NCBI RefSeq assembly: GCF_051304405.1
Contig: NZ_JBPPGG010000005.1
Span: 62,001 to 126,000 of the forward strand
DNA length: 64,000 bases
DNA from: Pedomonas sp051304405
Lineage (GTDB): Bacteria; Pseudomonadota; Alphaproteobacteria; Sphingomonadales; Sphingomonadaceae
Direction of reading: 5' to 3'
Part shown: piece after piece, positions 45,336 to 54,187 of the stretch
How positions within the stretch are numbered: position 1 is the first letter of the stretch
Layout of the letters: every line of letters begins with the position of its first letter
Notes under the pieces: model-generated
Told to the model about the DNA's origin: nothing
Database searches by the model: none
The model's input: only the letters and a program-made list of their open reading frames with translations
Translations under genes and position numbers: made by a program

Positions 45336-45955
45336 GGGCCGTTGGTGGCGGCATAGTAATGCCAGCCGAAGATCGCCATGGCACCGCGGTGGGGCCGCCA
45401 GCCCTCCGCCAGCAGGCGCGTTGCCTTCGCCTTGGGGCGTTCCTCCAGCGCCAGCAGCCGCCGCATGGCCTCCTGCAACGCCAGATCGTCGGCGGGCCAG
45501 ATATCGGCGCGCCCCTCGGCGAACAGCAGGTAGATCTCGGCGCTCCACCGCCCGAATCCCCTCACGGCGGACAGGGCGGCGATCGCCGCCTCGTCGTCCA
45601 TCGTTCGCAGCGCCTCGAAATCCAGCCGTCCGCTCGCCACCGCCTCGGCCAGCGAGCGGGCGTAGGAAATCTTCTGGCGGGAGAGCCCGCAGCCCCTGAG
45701 CGTTTCCTCATCCGCTTCCAGAACCGCCTCCGGGGAGTCGAGGGAACCCAGCCGCGCTTCGAGCTTCGCATAGATGGCGCGGGCGGCATGTACCGAGATT
45801 TGCTGGGCAATCAAGGTTCGCAGCAAGGCGTTGTAACCACGCGGGCGATGGCGTGCCTCCGGCAGGCCCACACGCGCCAGCGCCTGCGCCACGCGCGGGT
45901 CCTGCGCCGCGACCGCCTCAAGCCCGGCTGCAAGCTGTTCCGTGGTCAAACCCAT
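45308..45955 (-). CDS. AlkA-type DNA-3-methyladenine glycosylase
   Basis: Base-excision repair enzyme of the HhH-GPD superfamily that removes alkylated bases. The 215 residues include LIAQQISVHAARAIYAKL, the helix-hairpin-helix LSAVRGFGRWSAEIYLLF (VRGFG/WSA) and the catalytic Asp in WPADDLALQ. No N-terminal AlkA beta-domain is present, so it is the short class. ATG 45955 is preferred; a GTG at 46018 would add 21 basic residues. The 3' end overlaps the helicase-MPE gene tail to tail, adding an alkylation-repair gene to the repair island. Confidence 0.9.
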   Translation of the reverse strand: MGLTTEQLAAGLEAVAAQDPRVAQALARVGLPEARHRPRGYNALLRTLIAQQISVHAARAIYAKLEARLGSLDSPEAVLEADEETLRGCGLSRQKISYARSLAEAVASGRLDFEALRTMDDEAAIAALSAVRGFGRWSAEIYLLFAEGRADIWPADDLALQEAMRRLLALEERPKAKATRLLAEGWRPHRGAMAIFGWHYYAATNGPQDDKAPIG

Positions 45956-46056
45956 CAACAGTTCCAGCTTGATTTGTCTCCTTGGCCGCTTAAACAGCCT
46001 TGGACGGAAGGTAAGCACAAACAGGCCACAGCGGCAAAAGGGGAAAGAGCAAGCTC

Positions 46057-46374
46057 ATGGTGAAGTTGATTGTCGTGAACCGGGATGGTGAGGAGACCGT
46101 TTGCGAGGCCGAGGTCGGCCTGTCCGTCATGGAGAACATCCGTGACAACGGTTTCGACGAGTTGCTTGCTCTGTGCGGCGGTTCCTGCTCCTGCGCCACG
46201 TGCCACGTGTATGTGGACGATGCCTTTCTGAGCAAGCTCGATCCCATCAGCCCGGACGAGAACGAGCTGCTGGACACCTCCGACAACCGGGAGAGCAACT
46301 CGCGCCTGTCCTGCCAGATCGAGATGACCGAGGAGCTGGACGGCCTGCGCGTGACCATTGCGCCGGAAGACTGA
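46057..46374 (+). CDS. [2Fe-2S] ferredoxin, adrenodoxin type
   Basis: Small electron carrier of 105 residues. The cluster ligands are C40, C46, C49 and C86 (spacing Cys-X5-Cys-X2-Cys-X36-Cys), the adrenodoxin/Fdx pattern; C44 is an extra cysteine. The following SCQIEMTEELDGL is typical. Bacterial relatives serve cytochrome P450s or Fe-S assembly; no isc, hsc or P450 gene is adjacent, so the partner is unknown. Divergent from the glycosylase across 101 bases. Confidence 0.93.
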   Translation: MVKLIVVNRDGEETVCEAEVGLSVMENIRDNGFDELLALCGGSCSCATCHVYVDDAFLSKLDPISPDENELLDTSDNRESNSRLSCQIEMTEELDGLRVTIAPED

Positions 46375-46501
46375 TCCGGCTCAAAGGCTTGGGCCCGGGG
46401 GCCTGCCCTCCGGGTCCGGCGTCCGGGGCTTGGACGTGCGGTGCCAACGGTTCGTCGCACGTCCGCTGACGCCCAAACCCGGGCTGTGGTGTTAAACCCT
46501 T

Positions 46502-47614
46502 ATGATGGGTGATCGCGGCGAGCCTTGGATCGAGCAGTTCTTCATGCGCAAGGACCGCGCGTTCTGGATTCTCCAGACCTGCGGCTGGCTTGGATACGGA
46601 CTGCTGCGCTTCCTCAATGGCCTCGTCAACAAGATGGGGCTGGAGTATCTGGCGCCCACGCTCATCAGCACCGCGACCGGTTTTTCCCTCTCGCTCATCA
46701 TGGCGGCGGTGTTCCGCCACATCGTGCGGTATCGCGCCCCCGTCGTCTGGAGCGTCAGCGCGCTCGTCGTCTTTCTCTGCGCCGCGCCGTTCTCCATCAT
46801 CGAGGTGTGGGGCTTCTCCATCTTCTTCGCTCCCACCTGGGAGCCGCACGGCCTTCAGTTCCTCGGCACCATCCTCATTGACGTGACGGTGCTCACCGCC
46901 TGGACGGCGCTCTATTACAGCATCAACTACTACCTCATGCTGCGCCATCAGATGGAGAGCATGCTGGCCCTCTCGGCCCAGGCCCACGCCGCGCAGCTGA
47001 AGATGCTGCGGTACCAGCTCAACCCCCACTTCCTGTTCAACACGCTCAACTCCATCTCCACCCTCGTGATGCTGAAGGAGACCGAGCGCGCCACCGCCAT
47101 GCTGAGCCGGCTGTCGTCCTTCCTGCGCTATTCGCTGGTGGGCGAGCCCAGCCACATGGTGACGCTGGAGCAGGAAGCGCGGGCGCTTGAGCTGTACCTC
47201 GATATCGAGCGGATGCGCTTCGAGGAGCGGTTGCGGGTCTCATTCGAGATCTCCCCCGCGGCACAGGAGGCGCTGCTGCCGTCCCTCCTGCTCCAGCCGC
47301 TGGTCGAGAACGCCATCAAGTATGCCGTTGCCCCCTCGGAAGACGGCGCGGACATCTGCCTGAAGGCGGAAGTTCTGGCGAACCGTCTGTGCATTACCAT
47401 CTCGGATACCGGGCCCGGCTTTAGTGTCGGCGCGAAACACTCGGACAGCAGCGGCGTTGGTCTGGCGAACATCCGCGATCGCCTGAGCCAGGCCTATGGC
47501 GATGATCATCGCTTCGAACTTGGTGCGAACGAACCGCACGGAGTTGTGGTAAGAATAGAGATACCGTTCCAGCGGACAGCCCGCGCAACCGTCGATATGG
47601 AGGCTGCAGAATGA
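46502..47614 (+). CDS. LytS/YehU-type membrane sensor histidine kinase
   Basis: A 370-residue kinase with four hydrophobic spans (about 21-42, 52-72, 82-110, 120-145), then the His_kinase domain with phospho-acceptor H176 in YQLNPHFLFNTLNS, and an ATPase domain with LVENAIKYAV, SDTGPGFS and GVGLANIRDRL. The architecture matches the kinase of LytTR two-component systems. Its stop overlaps the regulator start by four bases, so they form a pair. The start (ATG 46502 or 46505) has no good ribosome site; ATG 46544 is an alternative. Confidence 0.92.
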   Translation: MMGDRGEPWIEQFFMRKDRAFWILQTCGWLGYGLLRFLNGLVNKMGLEYLAPTLISTATGFSLSLIMAAVFRHIVRYRAPVVWSVSALVVFLCAAPFSIIEVWGFSIFFAPTWEPHGLQFLGTILIDVTVLTAWTALYYSINYYLMLRHQMESMLALSAQAHAAQLKMLRYQLNPHFLFNTLNSISTLVMLKETERATAMLSRLSSFLRYSLVGEPSHMVTLEQEARALELYLDIERMRFEERLRVSFEISPAAQEALLPSLLLQPLVENAIKYAVAPSEDGADICLKAEVLANRLCITISDTGPGFSVGAKHSDSSGVGLANIRDRLSQAYGDDHRFELGANEPHGVVVRIEIPFQRTARATVDMEAAE

Positions 47615-48399
47615 CCATTCGCACGATCTTGGTGGACGACGAGGCGCTCGCCATTCAGGGGCTGGAACTACGCCTTGCCAGCCACCCGGACGTGGAGATC
47701 GTTGATCGCTGCCGCAACGGCCGGGAGGCCATCCGATCGATCAAGACCCATAAGCCGGATCTCGTGTTCCTCGACGTGCAGATGCCGGGGTTCGACGGCT
47801 TCGGCGTGATCGAGGGGCTGATGGACATCGAGCCGCCGCTCATCGTGTTCGTGACGGCGTTTGACGAGTTTGCCCTCAAGGCATTCGAGGCGCAGGCACT
47901 GGACTACCTGCTGAAGCCCGTGGACGAGGCCCGTCTGGCGGCCACCCTGCAGCGGGTGCGCGACCGGCTGGCCGAGCGCCGCGCGTCCGACGAGTCGGGC
48001 CGCCTGCGCAACCTGCTCAAGACCGTGGCGCCCCAGGCTGTCACCAACGCGCAGGAGGAAGTGGGGCCGGGACGCTACGAGAAGCTGCTCAACGTCAAGG
48101 ACCGGGGGCAGATCTTCCGGGTGGACGTGGAGAGCATCGAGCGCATCGACGCGGCCGGCGACTACATGTGCATCCACACCGGCGGCCAGACCCTCATCCT
48201 GCGCGAGACCATGAAGGATCTGGAGCGCAGGCTCGACCCGCGCAAGTTCCGCCGCATCCACCGCTCCACCATCGTCAACCTGGATCAGGTGCGGCAGGTG
48301 AAGCCCCACACCAATGGGGAGTGCTACCTCATCCTGTCCTCCGGTGCACAGGTGAAGGTCTCCCGCAGCTACCGCGACGTGGTGGCGCGGTTTCTTTGA
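47611..48399 (+). CDS. LytTR-family response regulator
   Basis: A 262-residue regulator. The receiver domain (1-120) has D9, D10 and the phospho-acceptor D55 in VFLDVQMPGFDG, T83 and K102 region YLLKPVDEARL. The LytTR DNA-binding domain (about 155-262) has IERIDAAGDYMCIHT and FRRIHRSTIVNL. It is partner of the overlapping kinase gene. LytTR proteins bind imperfect direct repeats about 10 bases apart; no obvious site is next to this operon, so targets are probably elsewhere. A strong hairpin follows. Confidence 0.95.
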   Translation: MTIRTILVDDEALAIQGLELRLASHPDVEIVDRCRNGREAIRSIKTHKPDLVFLDVQMPGFDGFGVIEGLMDIEPPLIVFVTAFDEFALKAFEAQALDYLLKPVDEARLAATLQRVRDRLAERRASDESGRLRNLLKTVAPQAVTNAQEEVGPGRYEKLLNVKDRGQIFRVDVESIERIDAAGDYMCIHTGGQTLILRETMKDLERRLDPRKFRRIHRSTIVNLDQVRQVKPHTNGECYLILSSGAQVKVSRSYRDVVARFL

Positions 48400-48414
48400 C
48401 GGAATGACTCTCTG

Positions 48415-48439
48415 GCAGGAGGGACGCGGTCCCTCCTGC
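48415..48439. terminator. Bidirectional hairpin between LytTR regulator and ubiG (GCAGG family, copy 3)
   Basis: GCAGGAGGGAC (48415-48425) pairs perfectly with GTCCCTCCTGC (48429-48439) around GCG. It lies between the convergent stops and is a variant of the recurring intergenic hairpin. Confidence 0.65.
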
Positions 48440-48475
48440 TCCTCCCTTCAGACTATCCTTCCGGCCCTTCCGTCC

Positions 48476-49234
48476 TCAATCCTTCCGCACGGCCGAGCCG
48501 ATGTAGTTGATGCTGGTGTCGCGCGTGACCGAGAAGCTGCGGTTCACCACCGAGTAGCTGAGGCCCTTCACGTCCGTCACCGTCAGGCCCGCCCGGCTCA
48601 GCCGTTCGGTCAGCTCCTCGGGAGTCAGGAAGGCGTTCCAGTCGTGCGTGCCCTTCGGCACCCAGTGCAGAATCCGCTCCGCCGCCACGATGACGGCGAG
48701 GTAGGACTGGGGTGTGCGGTTGGGGGCGGAGAAGACCAGCAGGCCGCCGGGCTTCAGCAGCCGGGCGAGCGCGCCGAGGAACAGGTCCACGTCCGCCACG
48801 TGCTCCACCACTTCGAGCGCGGTGATGAGGTCGAAGGTGCGGCCCTCCTCCGTCAGCGCTTCCGCCGAGCCGGCGCGGTAGTCGATGTCAAGGCCGCTTT
48901 CCCCGGCGTGGAGTCGGGCGGCGGCAATGGCGTCGTCGCTGGCGTCCAGCCCGGTCGCCGCGGCGCCCATGCGGGCCAGCGACTCCGTCACGATGCCGGC
49001 GCCGCAGCCCACATCCAGCGCCGTCAGCCCCTTGAGCGGGCGGAGCTGGTCGGTATCGCGGCCAAAATGGCGGCAGGCCGCGTCCCGGATGTAGCCCATG
49101 CGCGCCGGACCCAGCCGGTGCAACGGGGCCATCGGGCCGTCCGGCTCCCACCACCGGGCGGCCAGGGTGGAGAATTTGTCGATTTCACCCTCGCTGATCG
49201 TCGAGGGTCTTGGAGCTTTGCTTGCGTTCATCAT
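48476..49234 (-). CDS. ubiG: 3-demethylubiquinone O-methyltransferase
   Basis: SAM-dependent enzyme catalysing both O-methylations of ubiquinone synthesis. The 252 residues contain EIDKFSTLAARWWEPDGPMAPLH, the substrate-side signature of UbiG, then the SAM motif LDVGCGAGIVTE and the C-terminal VPKGTHDWNAFL. Start is one of two adjacent ATG codons (49234, 49231). Divergent from lysC across 52 bases, a common alphaproteobacterial arrangement. Confidence 0.95.
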   Translation of the reverse strand: MMNASKAPRPSTISEGEIDKFSTLAARWWEPDGPMAPLHRLGPARMGYIRDAACRHFGRDTDQLRPLKGLTALDVGCGAGIVTESLARMGAAATGLDASDDAIAAARLHAGESGLDIDYRAGSAEALTEEGRTFDLITALEVVEHVADVDLFLGALARLLKPGGLLVFSAPNRTPQSYLAVIVAAERILHWVPKGTHDWNAFLTPEELTERLSRAGLTVTDVKGLSYSVVNRSFSVTRDTSINYIGSAVRKD

Positions 49235-49286
49235 CCGCACTTTCTATCAAGAGCGCGCACTTTCAACTAGGGATCCTCGCGACGAC

Positions 49287-50510
49287 ATGGCGCGCATTGT
49301 AATGAAATTCGGCGGCACCTCTGTCGCCAATCTGGATCGGATCCGCAACGTGGCCCGGCGTGTGAAGGCCGAGGTCGATCGCGGAAACGAAGTGGCTGTG
49401 GTTGTTTCGGCTATGGCCGGCGAGACGGACCGTCTCGTCGGGTTTTGTCGCGAGGCTGCGACCCTCTACGATGCCCGCGAATATGATACGGTTGTGGCCA
49501 CCGGCGAACAGGTGACGACCGGCCTGCTGTCGATCGTCCTCCAGTCGATGGGCGTTCCGGCCCGGTCCTGGCTGGGCTGGCAGCTGCCCGTCCACACCGA
49601 CGGGGCCCACGGCGCGGCGCGCATCCAGTCGATCGACACCGAGGAGATCATCAGCCGCATGGCGACCGGGCAGGTTGCGGTGGTCGCCGGCTTCCAGGGG
49701 CTTGGCCCGGACAATCGCATCACCACATTGGGGCGCGGCGGGTCCGACACCAGCGCCGTGGCGCTTGCCGCCGCGCTGAAGGCGGACCGCTGCGACATCT
49801 ACACCGATGTGGACGGTGTTTACACCACCGACCCCCGCATCGTGCCGAAGGCGCGCAAGCTTGATAAGATCACCTACGAGGAAATGCTCGAGCTGGCCAG
49901 CGTGGGCGCCAAGGTGTTGCAGACCCGCTCGGTCGAGCTGGCGATGAAGGAAAAGGTACGGGTGCAGGTGCTCTCCTCCTTTGAGGACTTGCCCGGCACG
50001 ATGGTCGTGGATGAGGATGAGATCGTGGAACAGGAACTGATTGCAGGTGTTGCCTACAGCCGGAACGAGGCGAAGATCACGCTCGTGGGCGTGCCCGACC
50101 GGCCGGGCGTTGTCGCGGCCATCTTCTCCCCGCTGGCGGATGCCAATGTGAACGTGGACATGATCGTCCAGAACGTGGCGCAGGACAGCGCGACCACCGA
50201 CGTCACCTTCACCGTGCCGCGCACCGACCTGCCGCGCGTCATCGACGTGCTGGAGAAGCACCGGCCCGACCTGGGCTATGCGGACTTGCGTTCTGACGAT
50301 GCGGTCTCCAAGGTGTCGGTGGTTGGCGTTGGCATGAAGAGCCATGCAGGTGTGGCCCAGACCATGTTCAAGGCATTGGCGGATCGCGGCATCAACATTC
50401 AGGTGATCTCGACCTCCGAGATCAAGATCAGCATCCTCATCGCCGAGGAATACACCGAGCTTGCCGTCCGTGCCCTGCACACGGCCTACGGCCTGGATGC
50501 GGCCGCATGA
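49287..50510 (+). CDS. lysC: Aspartate kinase
   Basis: First step of lysine, threonine and methionine synthesis. It is a 407-residue protein with a kinase domain (KFGGTSVANLDRI at the start, TTLGRGGSDTSAVALAAAL, IYTDVDGVYTTDP) and two ACT regulatory domains (VPDRPGVVAAIFSPLADA near 273, and MKSHAGVAQTMFKALADRG near 350) that mediate feedback inhibition. ATG 49287 gives the standard MARIVMKFGG start. An internal regulatory-subunit start, as in Bacillus, is possible but not evident. Overlaps the next gene by four bases. Confidence 0.96.
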   Translation: MARIVMKFGGTSVANLDRIRNVARRVKAEVDRGNEVAVVVSAMAGETDRLVGFCREAATLYDAREYDTVVATGEQVTTGLLSIVLQSMGVPARSWLGWQLPVHTDGAHGAARIQSIDTEEIISRMATGQVAVVAGFQGLGPDNRITTLGRGGSDTSAVALAAALKADRCDIYTDVDGVYTTDPRIVPKARKLDKITYEEMLELASVGAKVLQTRSVELAMKEKVRVQVLSSFEDLPGTMVVDEDEIVEQELIAGVAYSRNEAKITLVGVPDRPGVVAAIFSPLADANVNVDMIVQNVAQDSATTDVTFTVPRTDLPRVIDVLEKHRPDLGYADLRSDDAVSKVSVVGVGMKSHAGVAQTMFKALADRGINIQVISTSEIKISILIAEEYTELAVRALHTAYGLDAAA

Positions 50511-51550
50511 CCGAAACCGCAACCGCCACCGGCTATGCGCGCCTCGAGTCGCTGATGGCGCGCGGGTCCAGCTTCTTCGGCAGCCGCTACGCCATTCTGG
50601 GCGGGGCGATGACCTGGGTGTCGGAGCGCAACCTGGTCGCCGCCATCTCCAACGCGGGCGGCTTCGGCGTGCTGGCCAGCGGCGCCATGCAGCCGGAGCG
50701 TTTGCGTGAGGAAATCCAGGCCACCCGCGCGCTCACCGGGAAGCCCTTCGGCGTCAACCTCATCACCCTGCACCCGCAGCTGCTGGAGATGGTGCAGGTG
50801 TGCCTTGACGAGAGCGTGACCCACATCGTGCTGGCGGGCGGCCTGCCGCCGGGCGACGCCATCGAGCGGGCCAAGAACGGCGGCGCGAAGGTGGTCTGCT
50901 TCGCCCCGGCGCTGGCGCTGGCCAAGAAGCTGGTGCGCTCGGGCGTCGATGCGCTGGTGATCGAGGGTTCGGAGGCAGGCGGTCATATCGGTCCGGTGTC
51001 GCTGACGGTGCTGGCGCAGGAGATCCTGCCGCACATCACCGAGGTGCCGGTCTTTGTCGCCGGCGGCATCGGGCGGGGCGAGGCCATCGCCAGCTACCTG
51101 GAGATGGGGGCGGCGGGCGTGCAGCTGGGCACCCGGTTCGTCTGCGCCAGCGAGTCGATCGCCCATCCCAACTTCAAGAAGGCGTTCATCCGGGCCTCGG
51201 CCCGCGACGCCGTTGCATCGGTGCAGCTTGATCCGCGTTTCCCGGTCATTCCGGTGCGCGCCCTGCGCAACCAGGGCGTGGAGGAGTTCATGCAGACCCA
51301 GCGCCGCATCATCGAGCGGGTAGACCGGGGCGAGCTGGACCTGGCCGCGGGGCAGCTGGAGATCGAGCACTACTGGGCGGGCGCGCTGCGCCGGGCCGTC
51401 GTCGATGGCGACGTGGAAACCGGCTCCTTGATGGCGGGCCAATCCGTCGGCATGGTCAAGGCGGAGCAGCCGGTGGCGGAGATTATGCAGGAACTGATCG
51501 ATCAGGCAGCGGGCTTCCTGTCCGCCCGCGTGGTGGGGGAGGTGGCGTGA
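50507..51550 (+). CDS. Nitronate monooxygenase family flavoprotein
   Basis: FMN-dependent TIM-barrel enzyme of 347 residues (2-nitropropane dioxygenase / NMO family, also related to FabK). Motifs: RYAILGGAMTWVSE near residue 27, NAGGFGVLASG, the catalytic-type His in EGSEAGGHIG, VFVAGGIGRGEAI and MGAAGVQLGTRF. It may detoxify alkyl nitronates; a FabK-like enoyl reductase role is less likely. It is embedded in the lysC-ptsP operon with 4-base overlaps (ATGA and GTGA) on both sides, so its translation is coupled to both. Confidence 0.9.
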   Translation: MTETATATGYARLESLMARGSSFFGSRYAILGGAMTWVSERNLVAAISNAGGFGVLASGAMQPERLREEIQATRALTGKPFGVNLITLHPQLLEMVQVCLDESVTHIVLAGGLPPGDAIERAKNGGAKVVCFAPALALAKKLVRSGVDALVIEGSEAGGHIGPVSLTVLAQEILPHITEVPVFVAGGIGRGEAIASYLEMGAAGVQLGTRFVCASESIAHPNFKKAFIRASARDAVASVQLDPRFPVIPVRALRNQGVEEFMQTQRRIIERVDRGELDLAAGQLEIEHYWAGALRRAVVDGDVETGSLMAGQSVGMVKAEQPVAEIMQELIDQAAGFLSARVVGEVA

Positions 51551-53823
51551 GCCCCTCGGCGCCCGTCGTTTCCGCGCCGCGCGCCATTCTGCGCCGTCTT
51601 CACGATGTGATGGCCTCGCGCGGAAGCGTTCAGGCCAAGCTCAATCAGGTCGTGCAGGCCATCGCCCAGGCGATGGCGAGCGAGGTGTGCTCCATCTACC
51701 TCCTGCGCGACGGCTGGCTCGAGCTGTTCGCGACCGAGGGTCTGTCGCAGGATGCGGTGCATGTCACCCGCCTTGCCCTGAGCGAGGGTCTGGTCGGCAA
51801 CATCGCCCGCAACGGAGAGCCGCTCAACCTGGCGGAGGCCCGCGCCCATGCGGACTTCGCCTATCGCCCCGAGACGGGCGAGGATCTGTTCCACAGTTTC
51901 GCCGGTGTTCCCATCCTGCGGCGCGGCAAGGCGCTGGGCGTGCTGTGCGTCCAGCACATGGAGCAGCGCCAGTACGAGGACGAGGAGATCGAGGCGCTGC
52001 AAACCGTGGCGATGGTGCTGGCGGAAATGATCGCCAACGCCCGCCTGGTGGACGAGGAGTCTCTCGCCCGGGCGCGGGCGCAAAGCACCGGGCCCGTGCG
52101 GCTGACCGGCACCCGGCTGGTGGAAGGGCTGGCGCGGGGCGTCGCTGTTCTGCACGAGCCGCGAGTCGTCGTCCAGCACACCGTCGCCGAGGACATCGAG
52201 GCGGAAAAGAACCGGGTGCGCGCCGCCTTCCAGACCATGCGCGCCCAGATCGACCGCATGATGAGCCAGGCGGAATTCGCCGCCCCGGGCGAGCACGAGG
52301 AAATCCTCGAGACCTACAAGATGTTCGCCTTCGACGAAGGCTGGGCGCGGCGCATCAACGAGGCGATCGAGAGCGGCCTGACGGCCGAGGCGGCCATCGA
52401 GCGGGTGCAGCAGCGCACGCGCGTGACCATGCGCAACACCAAGGACCCGTTCTTCCTCGAACGGCTCCATGATCTGGACGACCTGGCCAACCGGCTGCTC
52501 CGCATCGTCTCGGGGCAGATGGGAACCGCCGCCCAGACCGGCCTGACCCAGGACACCATCCTCATCGCCAAGAATCTCGGCCCCGCCGAGCTGCTGGAGT
52601 ACGACCGCCGCTTCCTCAAGGGCGTGGTGCTGGAGGAAGGGTCGCCGACGGCGCACGTGACCATTCTGGCGCGCGCCATGGGCATCCCCATGCTCGGGCG
52701 CATCAAGCAGCTGCGCGAGGTGGTGGACGAGGGCGATCCCCTGCTGCTGGACGGCAGCAACGACAGCCTGTTCGTGCGGCCGGCCCCCGATGTGGTGCGC
52801 CAGTTCGAGGCCCACGCCGCCCTGCGCCAGCAGCGGCAGGAGGCCTACGCCAAGCTGCGCGGCCTGCCGGCGGTGAGCCTGGATGGCCACCGCATCGAGC
52901 TGATGATGAACGCCGGTCTGCGCGTTGATCTGTCCGGCCTCGACGTGACCAATGCGGACGGCATCGGCCTGTTCCGCACCGAGTTCCAGTTTCTCGTCTC
53001 CGCCACGCTGCCGCGCCGCGAGGCGCAGACCCGGCTCTATTCCGCCGTGCTCGAGGCGGCGGGCGACAAGCCGGTGATCTTCCGCACCGTCGATATCGGC
53101 GGCGACAAGGCCGTGCCCTATCTTCAGGACGACGGACCGGAGGAAAACCCCGCCATGGGCTGGCGCGCCCTGCGCGTGGCGCTGGAGCGCCGGGGCCTGC
53201 TCAAGGTGCAGGCGCGCGCCCTGCTGGACGCGGCGGCGGGCCGGACGCTGAACGTGATGTTCCCCATGGTGACGGAGCCGTGGGAGTTCGAACAGGCCCG
53301 CGCCATTGTGGAGGATCAGGCCGCCTACCTGCGCGGGCGCGGTCTGCCGCTGCCCACGACAATCCATTACGGCGTGATGATGGAGGTGCCCGCTCTGGCC
53401 TGGCGGCTGGACGCGCTGCTGCCGCACATCGACTTCCTGTCCATCGGCACCAACGATCTCATCCAGTTCCTGCTGGCGGCGGACCGCTCCAACCCCAAGC
53501 TGGCGGATCGCTACGACTGGGTGTCGCCGGGCATCCTGCGGTTCCTGAAGTTCATCATCGATCAGGCCAGCGCGGCGGGAAAGACCGTGTCGGTTTGCGG
53601 CGAGATGGGCGGGCGTCCGCTGGAGGCGCTGGCGCTGCTCGGGCTCGGGGTGAATCGCCTGTCCATCACGCCGGCGGCGATCGGGCCGATCAAGATGGTG
53701 GTGCGCAACACCCATCTCGGCCGCCTGCGCACGTTGATGGCAGATCTTCTCACCTATCCGCTTGCCGATATCCGTGCGGAACTTCAGCGCTTCGCCCGGG
53801 AAGAGAATATTCCCCTGCAATAA
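51547..53823 (+). CDS. ptsP: Enzyme I-Ntr, PEP-protein phosphotransferase
   Basis: First enzyme of the nitrogen-related phosphotransferase system, moving phosphate from PEP to NPr. The 758 residues comprise an N-terminal GAF domain (about 15-165; sensing glutamine in studied relatives), the PEP-utiliser N domain, the swivelling domain with phospho-acceptor H370 in EEGSPTAHVTILARAMGIP, and the PEP-binding TIM barrel (IGLFRTEFQFL, TVDIGGDKAVPYL, LSIGTNDLIQFLLAADR, VSVCGEMGG). Start is GTG 51547, overlapping the stop of the NMO gene. No npr or ptsN is in the window. Confidence 0.95.
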   Translation: MSPSAPVVSAPRAILRRLHDVMASRGSVQAKLNQVVQAIAQAMASEVCSIYLLRDGWLELFATEGLSQDAVHVTRLALSEGLVGNIARNGEPLNLAEARAHADFAYRPETGEDLFHSFAGVPILRRGKALGVLCVQHMEQRQYEDEEIEALQTVAMVLAEMIANARLVDEESLARARAQSTGPVRLTGTRLVEGLARGVAVLHEPRVVVQHTVAEDIEAEKNRVRAAFQTMRAQIDRMMSQAEFAAPGEHEEILETYKMFAFDEGWARRINEAIESGLTAEAAIERVQQRTRVTMRNTKDPFFLERLHDLDDLANRLLRIVSGQMGTAAQTGLTQDTILIAKNLGPAELLEYDRRFLKGVVLEEGSPTAHVTILARAMGIPMLGRIKQLREVVDEGDPLLLDGSNDSLFVRPAPDVVRQFEAHAALRQQRQEAYAKLRGLPAVSLDGHRIELMMNAGLRVDLSGLDVTNADGIGLFRTEFQFLVSATLPRREAQTRLYSAVLEAAGDKPVIFRTVDIGGDKAVPYLQDDGPEENPAMGWRALRVALERRGLLKVQARALLDAAAGRTLNVMFPMVTEPWEFEQARAIVEDQAAYLRGRGLPLPTTIHYGVMMEVPALAWRLDALLPHIDFLSIGTNDLIQFLLAADRSNPKLADRYDWVSPGILRFLKFIIDQASAAGKTVSVCGEMGGRPLEALALLGLGVNRLSITPAAIGPIKMVVRNTHLGRLRTLMADLLTYPLADIRAELQRFAREENIPLQ

Positions 53824-54187
53824 TTGAAGCCTGACAAGTAAAGGCTGCCCGCTGCACCAGACGGTGCAACATGAACCCCTTATGAACGGCACTGCCGGGC
53901 GGAGAAGAGCGATCCGGGCCCTGTCATAACGGGTCTGGCAACTTGGAAACCATGGTATTATCCTTGTTAACCAACAGCCGATCGCTAATTTTCCCCTCCA
54001 CCCTTGCGGTTGTGGTGAAAATGTGGGCAGAAATCTCAAACCGTTATTGACAAGGTAAACCGCGCTGCCACTCTAATGAGTGGGGCGAGGGGAAAACGGC
54101 GGCTGTTCTGGCCGTCAACCTTCCGGGGTTTTAGTTCAAGATAAATCATTCGGTTGCTGACAAGGCCAGTAACCTGTGGAGAAGCGG
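53824..54187 (+). other. Intergenic control region between ptsP and rodZ
   Basis: No gene is supported. A hairpin TGCACC-AGAC-GGTGCA at 53853-53868 may help end the ptsP transcript. The rest is unusually AT-rich (53930-54050) and contains the promoter candidate at 54047-54077. Confidence 0.5.
54047..54077 (+). promoter_or_regulatory. Candidate sigma-70 promoter for rodZ
   Basis: A perfect -35 TTGACA (54047-54052) is followed after 19 bases by TCTAAT (54072-54077). The spacing is wide, so the -10 assignment is tentative. Confidence 0.4.

Noticed and set aside
42237..45548. A 1103-codon minus-strand frame antisense to the helicase-MPE fusion
   Set aside because: No recognisable motifs and no start signals; the plus-strand frame has every expected motif.
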